From contig NC_087063.1 in the NCBI RefSeq assembly GCF_963678635.1, forward strand, positions 43,538,759 to 43,602,758: a stretch of 64,000 nucleotides of DNA, given 5' to 3'. This stretch comes from Symsagittifera roscoffensis. Taxonomy: Eukaryota > Xenacoelomorpha > Acoela > Convolutidae. The notes under the pieces are model-generated. The model saw nothing but the letters and a program-made list of their open reading frames with translations, did not search any database and was not told the origin of the DNA. The translations under genes were made by a program, and so were the position numbers. Positions 41,501 through 53,500 of the stretch are shown here, in pieces. The stretch's first letter is position 1, and the number at the start of each line of letters is the position of its first letter.

Positions 41501-44500
41501 TTATAAGGAGATTCAAAAACTAACAACAGATTGTCTGATAGGTTGTCATAATTACTAAGCCAAATTGTGCACTGGATAGGCGCACAATTTTGTGTCTGTA
41601 TGTTTCTGGATTCCAGAGACAAGTCCTTAAACATGTTCAAATTTTGCCGCAACGATCAAAGATAAAGACTAAATAAGTTTAAGTAGTAATAGGTAGTAAA
41701 AGCTAACTGTTTTTTTTTTTCTATTTGCTGAGGACTGTAATTTAATGGACTCTAAATCGAAAATGGCAGGTAGAAAATCAAAAATACGACCAAGGTCAAT
41801 TAACAGTTGAAAATTGAAAAATACAAAACATGGCTTTCACCAAAGTTGAAAAAATATATTTATCTGCATTAAGTAGCCATATAACACTCATGCCCATTGC
41901 CACCTTCACTTATGAAAATTTCCGACTACCCTTGAAAGTATATGCAGTCGCAGTCTTCGCTGTAATAAAAATTGATGACATTTCAATTTCAACATTTTTT
42001 TAAAGTTTTTAATTTAAATCAACTATCCAAACGCAATGTAAAAAAAATAACGAGGCCAAACTGTGCACTAAATAGGCGCACAATTTTGTTTCCGTAGCTT
42101 CCTGGATTCCAGAGACAAATCTTTGAACATGTTAAGAGTTTGTGGGATTGATCAAAGAGAATGAAAGAACAAAATAAGAACAAAGGGAGTGTCCTGCTTG
42201 CAAAAACCGCTTACAATTCTCAAAATCCAGTTGGTATTGAAATAGAAGAAATGAGAGAAAAGATGATTTTTTTTCGTTTTTTGATTAGATATTTTTCTTT
42301 GATTTCGCTTAAAAGCAAAATTTTTTTTTTTCTGTGATTGGAATTGATTATTTTTTCCTGTGGCGTTGTTTGAATGTGTTTTTTCACCGTTTAGAATTTT
42401 TGAAGCGTATCGTTTTGTTTTTATTCAAGCATTTCTTTCTAATCAGTTGAAGCCTGCATTGGAGTTCCATGAGTAAAAAGCTATTATAATTGAGTTTCAC
42501 TCTCAGAGTCCAAGAAATCTATTATGATCAATTATAAACGGATCAGGTTATTACGATTTTTCGAGGCAACAAAATTCATTTTTAATCCGTTATAATCAGT
42601 TTTTTTTTCATTTTCCTCGACACCGACAATATAACTTATTTATATTCGTTTTCTTCACTAATTTTGAGATACAAATTCCAACGCACATGAAGTATTTTCT
42701 ACGGTTTAAAGCAAAGTTGGTTATTTCGATTATTTTAAAATTTTAAAACTTTGATATTTTTGTTAACTTTTTATGTTTGTCAATAATTGATTTTTGTTCT
42801 TTTCAACAATTGCCGCTTACCTCTCCCCAATGTTTGCCACTTCGTACTCCTCCATCCGCCATCCCCCACCTGAGCTAATCCCAACCCTGCCCCCTCCTGA
42901 AACAACCCCCTTCCGCCAAATGAATCCCAACTGAACCAACGCCCCACACCCACCCTATCTGAACCGGATGAGATGGGTGGGGGTTGAAGTGGATGAGGGG
43001 AGAGGTTGTTGGTTCAGGTGGGGGTGTGGTTCAGGTGTGGGGGTGTCCCAGAAGACCAGGCAGGTGGGGAGGGGAGTGATTCTGGTGTTTGAGAGGCGAG
43101 GGGAGGGGAAAAGGCAAAGGGGGCAAACGTTGGGATGGGGGGTTGTAAGTGAGCAAAGGCCCAAAAGTTAGGGGGAAAGATTAACGAAATCTTTTAGCAA
43201 TTTGAGTTTAGGTTTAGAAATGGAGTAGGCCGTACAATCACTTTGCAATGATTTGGCATTGGTCATTTGATAAATGCAGAAATTCTTGCAAAATTTTGCA
43301 CGACGCGGAACAAAAACAAAGCGGAAGAAATCCATTTTAATAGGATTTTGTTTAAACTTTATAATCCATTATAATGGATTTCAAATGAATTATAATGCAT
43401 AATGTTTTTGCGAGAAGATATGGATTTGAATCCATTTTTTTGTCCAATTTTGTTGTCTAAGCCTAACATGGGAGTCGATTATATTGACAATGTTTTAAGA
43501 CACAAAAATCCATTATAATCGTTTGTTTTCAAATTTCTAAGATGTGGGAGCACTTTTTTTCCATTCTCTACGCCTACCATCGTCTGACGGGTCGATAATT
43601 TTGAGAAAAATTTTCCTCTGCAGGTCGCAGTTTTTTTTAAATTGAAGATGAAACGGCTCTAATCAATCATTGATCCCTAGTTTGAGGCGTCCAAAATTTT
43701 GATGATCTTCCAGAGAAGTTTTCTCTGCAGTTCGCAGATATAACTATTGAAGTTAAAATTCACTGTCTTCTAAATTCACCTGCTCGACTTTTTCCTTGTT
43801 TTTGCATGTTCGAGCGAGATTGGTTAATGCCCTTAAAAATGCTCATACGGTCCGCCTTATTTAATTTTCTCCTTAAAAATTTTGTAGCAGTCAGAAGTTA
43901 TAAAGTAGAGAAACTTAAATTTAAAATATTGGAAAAAAAATCAAATTCCTAGAAAAGATTTTATTTTTCGATTTCTCTGCGTAAAAATTCTCGTACCCTC
44001 AATTCCATAGGACTGATCTCATTTTGTTTTGGACTTGAGCACTTGCTTCATATTCCATTTATTTTCCCTATTCTACGTTGCCACTTTCCGCATCAAATAG
44101 TGGCAACTGTTTTCTCTTCATATCCTCTTTCGCTTTTCGTGTTGCCTCGACTTCTTTTGGACTCCAGTGGACCCTAGGATTTGGAAACTTAGCTAAATGA
44201 TTTGCCCAATGAATAGAACTTTCAGCAAGTTCGAGTCAGTTGCTGCGTGATAATAAATATTAGCGACACTTCTGATATACTAACTATGTTAACTAAGTAA
44301 GACATAAGAATAAAATGTGAAAAACGAACTTGATTGATTTTTTCTATTGTAATCATTTAGAAAATGAGAGGAAGTCCAATGAGTTTGATTAGACATAAGG
44401 CAAGTATCTAATCAAAAATCCCAAGGTCAAGTTATAAGCAAAAAGAGACTAAAACAAAAAGAAACAAGACACTTTAACTACGTTTTTTTTATTTGAATGG

Positions 44501-47500
44501 GGGAGTGGAAAAAATCGAACCTTAACTTTTGCTTAAAATCCGTTTAAGTCTCCAGGTGGTGCAATCTTAACTTTTCAATTTTTTCAGCCCATGATCTCCA
44601 AATAGAGGTGGGCGACTTTACAATGACAGGAAGTAAAAAACATCGCTTCATCGGAACTTCTCTTCATGTGCCACAAGAGTAAACGCCTCAGTTATGCAGT
44701 GCTGATTTAAATTATCCGGACAAAACGAACAAAACTTGAGTTTTCAAACGCGTTCTTTTCAATTTGGGTTAAGATTGGACAAAAAGTGAAGAAAACAAAA
44801 GTTGCTTAGAACTTCGGCAGAATTAATTTAGTGCAATTCCCACCCCCCCCCCCCCCCCCTAAATTCTCAGCCTAAATTTAACCCCAAAAATGGGTCATTT
44901 TGGCTCTTTTCAATTAATCAGAAGTTACGCTGAAACTTTTTTGTTAAATGATGAGAAACATATATGACAAAAAGACTCTTACACACCCAACAAAGAACCC
45001 AACTAAGTTTCAGAAAGGTTAAATCTCCAAAAATTTGATTAAATTGTTTAAAGTTTGTTTTTAAGCAAAAACTTTGGGTTTTATTTTGTAAAAATTTCAT
45101 TTCTTGACTATCAAGCTAAAATATTTTCTCCTATACAGGTTTTTGGTGATACAACCTTTCTAGAACTTTGTTGGGGTGTGTAGTGGGAGGCTTCTTGTGA
45201 TATATATTTCTCATCATTTAACAAAGTAGTTTCAGCGTAATTTTTGATTATTTGAAAGAGCAAAATTTTTTAGGTTAAATTTAGGTAGAGAACTTAGGGG
45301 AAAAATTGCACTAAATTAATTCTGCCGAAATTCTAAGCAACTTTTGTTCTCTTCACTTTTTGTCTAATCTTAACCCAATTTGAGAAAAACGTGTTTGAAA
45401 ACTCAAGTTTTGTTCATTTTGTACGGATAACTTAAATCAGCACTGTATAATAAAAAAGCAAGGGTCGGTAAAAATATGAAAAAACTGTTTAAAAAGGGTC
45501 CAATGACAATGAAATGTTTCCATGTGCAAGAAAAAACTTAAACTTAAGGATAATTTTGTTTGAAATTAAATTTATTTTGTTAATTGGTTAAAATCATTGT
45601 TTGTAAATTATTGTCAACTAACTTGAATCAAAATGCTTACCCATGCTTGTTTTCAGCTCAATCGACTGCTTAATCGAAATTAGTTAACTAACTTAGCACA
45701 CAAAATTTCCTAGTCAGCCTTAAACACGTTCATCTTCACATACTTCAAATTTATTTTTCACAGCTTCAGTTGCAAAGTGTACCCTTGTCTGAGTGACTTG
45801 GCCCTCATATCTCTGAGTGGGATGGTGATGGAGTACCAGCGGGTGTTGCGGCCCTGTGCTTCTCTCAGATACAACCAGTTCGACGGGTTCATAGGGGCAT
45901 CCGGAATGGGCACTGTGTCCAACACCCACACTGGACATACACCTCCCTCTCTTCTCGATATGTTTTTCCAAGGTGACTAAAATAGTTAAACCTTGAAGCA
46001 TTAGGTAAACTAAATGATCGACCCTGATACAAATGTGAAAAAAATGAATTTTGTGGAAATCTGAATAGCAACTTGAAAGAGCTTTAATACGATGTCAATC
46101 TTGAACCCATACGAGTTTTTTGAAGTACCTAAATTTGTAGAAACGCCATACGCGATAGTTGCTTCCCACTCCTTTAAGAGTGGTCGAACCAAGTAAAAGA
46201 AACCGCCATACGCGAAAGTTGCTTCCCACTCCTTTAAGAGTGATCGAACTAAGTAAAAGAAACCGCCATACGCGATAGTTGCTTCCCGCATAAAAATTGG
46301 TGATCACGAACTAAGAAATCCGTTAACCTGGTTTCTGCTGAAAATTTATGTTTACCCAAAAAACATGAAACTAACGATTGCTACTAAATATATAAAAAAT
46401 ATCTAAAAAACCTTTTTTTTGTCAAAATCATTAATAAAGTACATGAAAAATACTATTTTTGCTCGTGTTTTTTCATGCAGTACGCAAAAGGTCAAAAAAA
46501 CGCAATTTTGGCTTAACTTTTAAAAAGTTTTGCGGATGGCTTAAACTTTTTTTGCAAGTAGGGGCTTTTATATGGCTTTTGGAGAGAACGGAAATCAGTT
46601 TGTTTTGAAAAATCTCTTTGCTCGTCGAAACCCCCCCCCCCCCCCCTTGAATAAAGTTGGAGAGTACAAAGTAGGCGACGCACTCCTTCAAGAGTGATCG
46701 AACCAAGTAAAAGGAACCGCCATACGCGATAGTTGCTTCCCACTCCTTTAAGAGTGATCGAGCCAAGTAAAAGAAACCGCCATAAGCGATAGTTGCTTCC
46801 CACTCCTTTAAGAGTGATGGAACCAAGTAAAAGAAACCGCCATACGCGATAGTTGCTTACCACCCCTTTAAGAGTGATCGAACCAAAAAGAAACCACCAT
46901 TCGGGATAGTTGCTTCGCAGTCCTTTAGGTGTGATCGAACCTAGTAAAAATTGGTGATCACGAACTAAGAAATCCGTTAACCTGGTTTCTGCTGAAAATT
47001 TATGTTTACCCAAAAAACATGAAAATAACGATTGCTACTAAATATATAAAAAATATCTAAACAAATTTTTTTTTGTCAAAATCATTAATAAAGTACATGA
47101 AAAATACTATTTTTGCGCGTGTTTTTTCATACAGTACGCGGAAGGTCAAAAAAACGCAATTTTGGCTTAACTTTTAAAAAGTTTTGCGGATGGCTTAAAC
47201 TTTTTTTTGCAAGTAGGGGCTTTTATACGGTTTTTGGAGAAAACGGAAATCAGTTTCTTTTGAAAAATCCCTTTGCTCGTCGAAACCCCCCCCTTGATTA
47301 AAATTGGACATTACAAAGTAGGTGAGAAATTGAAAAGTGCCAGTATAAGGAGCCAGATTTTATTTGTACTGAAAAATGATTCAAAATTCGTTATTATTAC
47401 CAAAAATGCTTAAAACTTCTTTAGAACTATTATAGTGCAGTTTCTATTGCAAAGTTTTAATTTTAAATTCTGCCGTAAAACGGGTCATTTCAAACTAATT

Positions 47501-50500
47501 TTTTACACGCAAAAACTAGTAGAAATTGTAAAAATTGTAAAAACCCAGACTAATAATTTCTAAATTGTTCCATACTCAACAGATATCGAGAAAAAAGTCT
47601 CAAGTCTGCAATTTCTAAGTGGCATTGTTTTTGAACCAAGAAATGATCATAATTTTTTGGAAATGATATTCTCATTATTCGCCCCTCAAACAATTTGCCT
47701 CTCATTAAATCATTAAAAAGTTTCTCCCAAAACACTTTTAGCCCCTAAAATTGTCAATCAACAAAGCGGTGAATAATTAATCTTGCTATAAATTAAATTC
47801 TTGGGCGAAACGTGTGAGGACAAAAACGTGTGAAATCATGAGGAGCGAAATATGCGTTGGGCAAAACGTGACACTTATGCTTAAAATTGTTTAGTTTTGG
47901 TCAACGGACAGTATTTTTATTTATTCAAAAAAAGATCTTTTGTCATGAATATTCTTTTAGTTTGATTTAATTTCCCCGTTTGTTGGTTGCTTTTCTATAC
48001 GTCAAAAGTTAAAGCATGATCAAGTGTCTCTTTTGCGGGCTTACAATTACATTAGAAGTCAATTATGAATAAAAAAAACATAAGCTTTAAGAGCATTAAC
48101 ATTCTAGGGGGAGCCCTTTAGGTTTTCCCTTATGACCAAAAGCCAGTTATTCGAGGGGTCTGAATAATTTGCCTAGCGCTGTTTTTACCACACACAAACG
48201 CGCTATGCCGTCTTTCCCGGTGAATATCTCTGTCACTCGTCCCAACGGCCAAACTCTTCTCGTAGTAAAATCCTCGAGTATCCAATCGATGTCGTTGACA
48301 CGAATCTCTTCTACTGGCTGGATCCAATTTGTATGGCGTAGGAGAGTGGTTGCATACTCTCGATGGAGGCGCTTCCAGAAGATGTCGTTTCTCTTTTTCA
48401 CGATCCTCCATGACTTTGAAGCAAGTTTCTGGGGGCTGTCCTTTCCAAGCATCACCGACGTCGAGAAAGGGAACTAGCGCCCAATCAAGAAGCTGTTGGG
48501 CGTCATCGGAAATTCGTCATTATTTTCCCTACTGACTTGAGTAAAACAACGCGAATGGAGTAGGTCTTCTGTTTCAACCACGATAGTTCTAAGCAAATCC
48601 TGAGTGCGGCGGGCAGAACCAAGGCTGATCAAGAAAGCTCGTTTCACCATCGAAATGAGCCTTTCCCACACCCCACCAAAAGGGAGGGCCGATGTTGGAT
48701 TCATTTTCCAATCGATGTCGTGGTTTGCATGACAATCCGTACGGATTTGCTCTCTATCTTAATTGGAGTAACCTTGATTTCTCTACGTGCTCAAAAATAT
48801 AATTAGCATTGTCCGACAAGTTTTTATGACGAATTGTTCGTCGAGCAATAAAACCCCATACTGCGGTAATGCACTTGCTCGTATCGTCAAACATGTGAAC
48901 AGGCATATGTTTTTTTTCTCTGTACGCGTATATTCTGCAATGAAAAAGAGACCGATAGGGTCAATGCCAATATTACTGAAAAGACAAGGGCAGTTTTAAG
49001 GTTTCTCAATTCTGATTGCTGGTAAATTAGGCCATAATAGTTGTCATTCCAATCCCATGAAACCTGCGACAGTAGAAACAACGTGTATGGATTAGTGTGA
49101 GGGCTTGGCGGAGCCGTATCATAATGAAGTTCTGCTGTACATAGTTGCGGACGCGTACACGCAAAAACGTTTCGAGATGGATGCACCTGATGTGGATGTG
49201 CTCCAGCATCAATCGAGTTGAGGGCACTTTGGTATGATAAAAGAGTGAAAACTTAGTACTGTCCTTCATTGGAGAGTTGCAAAGACGGCCTCGGGCTTGC
49301 AGAACAATTCCATCCGAGGATGGAGAAAAAGAACAAGCGTGCATTGTTTGTGAAGCGGTTCATTTGCTCGCAGTTTCTTTGAAACTTCAAAAAATACGTT
49401 TGCTATGATTTAGCAAACAGCAACGCTTTAGTTTTTTTTGCGAGCATTAATGATTGTTGGGTTCCAATTTTCTCGGATTAGAAGTATAGAACAGATTTGC
49501 ACTTAGGGTGTTGCAAAGCGAAGAAAGCGAAGCCAATCCGGTAAACGAGTAGAATCTAGCCGAGATTAAATAGGAAATGATTCAGTAGCTTTCGTCGCAT
49601 AACTAATGGAAATGGTATGGTGTGTCATCAGAAGATGCAAAAGGAATTCTGGCGGAGTTATCCAAAAGCGGTATACGTCTGAAGGGACGCAACCACGGGC
49701 TCTATGATCTGCAGGATTCATCCTACTTGGAATGTGGTTCCATTGATCCATTTTTGACAGACAGAGGATCTCGTTCATGCGACAAGCACAGAATGATTAC
49801 ATTTTTGAACACAAATTTAGCCAGGCCACGATGGTTTTGCTATCTGTCTAGAACTGAATTTTTTAAAATATGATTTTTTTTATCCACAACAAACTTATGA
49901 AGTCGGGCTCCTAAAAAAGCTGCCTGTAGTTTCAGTTTTGCAATATTCTCTGGTTTCAGAGGAGCTACTTTCGTAAGACCAATGATAATCTTGCGTGAAT
50001 GAGAGAAGCTTCTTCAGGTCGATGGTAGATACACGCCGCCATTGGGCTTTGGGAGGCGTCTACGAAAACATGTAATTATGGAGACGAAAAGGGCGTGGGG
50101 ATTCCTCTGAAACTAGGAATTTTTACCAAAAAAAGTTTGCTACCTTGAGTAGGTCTTTTTTGATGACTGGTTTGTATTGATCACGAATTATGTCATACTA
50201 TATCATTCCTGATCGCCGAAGTTCCTGTTAAAGAACTTTGAGGGTAATTACACACTCTTCGAGTTGATTTTTTTGGTATCAGCAATCGATTAAAAAGCTT
50301 CAGAACTGTATGAAACCAATTTGGTCAGAATGAGACCACCTTTATATAACCCTGATTTAAGAACCACAAATGACGTTTCAGCTATTGTCGTAGACAAAAA
50401 GTTTGGACAAAAGTTTTCCTAATCCATATAGAAGCTTTCGTTGATTTAGAGTTTCAAGATTTCAGTTTAATGTATGCTGAATAATTTTCCTGTCAGGTGC

Positions 50501-53500
50501 CAGGCAAAAATTGCAATGGGGGGAGAGCACAAAGCACCAAATATCAGTCTTCTCTATTGATATTACTTTACAGCCTTTTGGGACGGACAGAAGAAGCGTA
50601 AAACATTTTGATCCTGTTCTCTTATTCCAATTTGCATGAACATGCCTTCGATGTCTGCCGAGACTGCCATGGGGTTTTCTCTGAAGCGCAGCAAGATTCC
50701 GAACAAAAAATTGAGGTGATCAGGAACTGACTCAAGTTATGAGCTTAACGATAAACCTTTGATCTTGGAAGCTACATTGGCAACGCGTCTTACCACCCCA
50801 GGCTTATTCGGGTTGGTAACCGGATGATGAGGAAGGTGCCAAAATGTTTGCAGGCTGTGGAGACAAGAAGGTTACCGGTTTAACTTAGCCTTTGTCAAGA
50901 TGGGTGGTCAGCAATTTGCTGTAAAGATCTAGCGTGACGTGGTCTTTCTGTAGTCGGCGCTGCAGAGAATTTGATTGCGCTTTAGCGATTACGTAGTTGT
51001 TAGGTAGGGAGACCTTCTCTTTCACAAGAAACATTAGATATCTAGTTCCATCGTGAACGATACTATTTTGCATAAAACAGAATAGCTTCTCATTTAATGC
51101 AGAGTGCCGAGGAATGCTGAACTCTCTACATGTTGAATGTTGAATGTTAAACTCGCCGAGGAATGTCTTCAACTGTCCAAAGTTCTTCCATTAATTCTCT
51201 AAACTTGGATTTGTTGGAGTATTTTGTATCAATAAAATTAGTTGAGTGATGTGGAACCTTATCAGGAAAAAGTTTTGGATTCATCGGGTCCGTTATAGTC
51301 CAACCCAGACAGTTCCGAATTGCGCGAGGAATACATTGGGTCCTTTTTGTTGTCACGTTCGGCAATTAACCAAAAACATCCATACCGAGTAAAATTATAA
51401 CAATGTTGTCCTCGACAGAAGGAAAGTTAATATGGCTCAAATGGTTGAAATTAGCGCATGTTTTGTTGAGTTGGTTTTCCCAAATAAGTACTTGGTGGTT
51501 TGAAAATAGCACGATCAGATTCAATACTTCCGATGATCAAGTTCACAAGTTAAGAGCGCTGTGTGTCCTTGGAAAAAGTGTTTTACACGTCTAAACAAAT
51601 TGTCTGCCTTAGAATACAATGTAGCTTGTCTGCTGTTGCTTTGCAGGTGTACGAACAATTGCTGCAATTTTCCAATTTTGCATAGAAACTATTTAATTTG
51701 TTTTCTTTAAAAAGAGTTAAGGGCATAAACTGCAGTTGATTTTTAACATGGCAGAGTGCCTCCTGGTTCAACGCATCATCATTAGGTGGAAATGGAACAA
51801 TATAGGGTATCAGCACTGACTGGTGTTTTCTGCACAGTTATCGAGTGTGCACCGTTTTTTAGATTTACGGTCATTCAGTTTAAGACCATACAAACAGGTG
51901 AAGCAGAGCGAAAGTTGTTTGACCTGCTCGTTTCTTTTCAGAGAGTTTTAGGAACCGAGAGTTTTAAGAACTCTGGGAAACGACCCAAAAAGTGGTTCTG
52001 TTGATCAATCGGGCAGACAAAGTGAATTGAGCTAGTTTTATTACGGGATGAATTGAAACGTTTTGTTTCCTATCTGAGATTCCAATCCCTGTTTTTTTGA
52101 ATTGATCTTTAAATTTAGATCCTCCAGTATATGGTTTTTCAGGCTACCTCTAAGTTTTCACAAGCTTTTGCGTAATTGTTCAGCCAATCACTGAAGTTGA
52201 TATGGTATAATATACAAGGTGACGTAATCTATACCGTGAAGGATACAAAACGCCTCATTTTTCATGAAAACAACGGGAGGTAGTATATGCCGAGTGATTC
52301 CTGAGAGGATGCTCGACGCAAGATTTGCTTCATAATTGTTTGTCCGGAAGTTATAAACAAGCTTTTGTTGAAAAACTGAATATATCACGAAGGTTATTGG
52401 ATTGAGCATAAGATGTTGTTCCAAATCCTCTAGTTGCTTGATAAAAGCTGTTACTATGAAATTGGGATTACCAAATTGTCTAGTATGCTCAACATTTGCT
52501 TGGTTGTACTGACTGGAGCTTGTAACGAAACTTTTAGTTAAAAATTTGCCATCTCCAATGCATAATGATTGCAAGTATGATATTTTTTTCAACCGGACTT
52601 TTCCGTGGATTGCTCACAACTGCAGCTTGAAACAAACCACTGAATCCATTCGAGTGGATAGCGTAAGCTACAGCAATTTGAGTTGCCTGAAAGCTCTGTG
52701 GGTCCGAGATAAGCCGGTTGACTGTAACTACAACTGCTCACATTTAGTTCAGGTGGGTCGAATGTGGTGATGATTCGGAAGGTCCTAAAACCATTTTGTC
52801 ACAAAAATTCTGTAGGTTGATCTCGCAGCAAACAACTAGAAGAACTTCTCGGAGTAACGAGAGGTGAATTATGACTGTAAGTCATTTCTTTAAGGGTCGT
52901 AGACTGATGTTTGTCATAGCATAGGCTTCCAACATTGAAATTTTACTCTAGTAGATGGACCTTGATCCCTGAAGTTGTTTGTCATAACAGGACTGTTTGA
53001 GGTGCTAGCTGTGACAAATGTTGTATTCACTGTTGAAGTTAAAAAAAATTGGAGACACAAAATAGAGTTGTTGATGCCAACGAATTTTGATGGTTGGGAA
53101 CAGTGTTAGTACTCCTAACAGAAAAGCAATCACCGTGGTAATCAAAAGTTTTTTTCGTGATTTTTGAATTTCTTTGAGACATTGATTTTTCGATTGCGCA
53201 ACAGGAGGTTCTTTCACGACAATCTATTTCTTCCACGGAAACAAAACGCAGCCTAATTCATTCATTCATGATTGTTTTTCCTTGAGGGTCTGAAATTCAC
53301 AAATTTTTTCATTCATGATAGTTATTCACCGAGAGTCAGCTGAAAAACCTCAATATATGCTGAATTAGACATATTTTCTGTGAGTTGCTGCTCACGTTCT
53401 TCAACAAAACGTTATTTGTAATTTCCTTTTTTATTGAGCTTTTCTTGGTGCTTTTTTGATTATAAGTCGTTTTAAAACAGTCTGAGATGATAGAAACTTC

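Noticed and set aside
42955-43171. Pro-rich and Gly/Arg-rich small proteins
   Set aside because: Both follow from the C-rich/G-rich strand switch.
48169-48535. Plus-strand frames over the BEL/Pao C-terminal domain
   Set aside because: The minus strand reads a recognisable integrase and C-terminal domain; the plus frames are shadows.
53005-53217. Single-span membrane protein
   Set aside because: One hydrophobic run in a 70-aa frame, no supporting signals, at the edge of a repeat block. Kept only as a remark on the BEL/Pao remnant.
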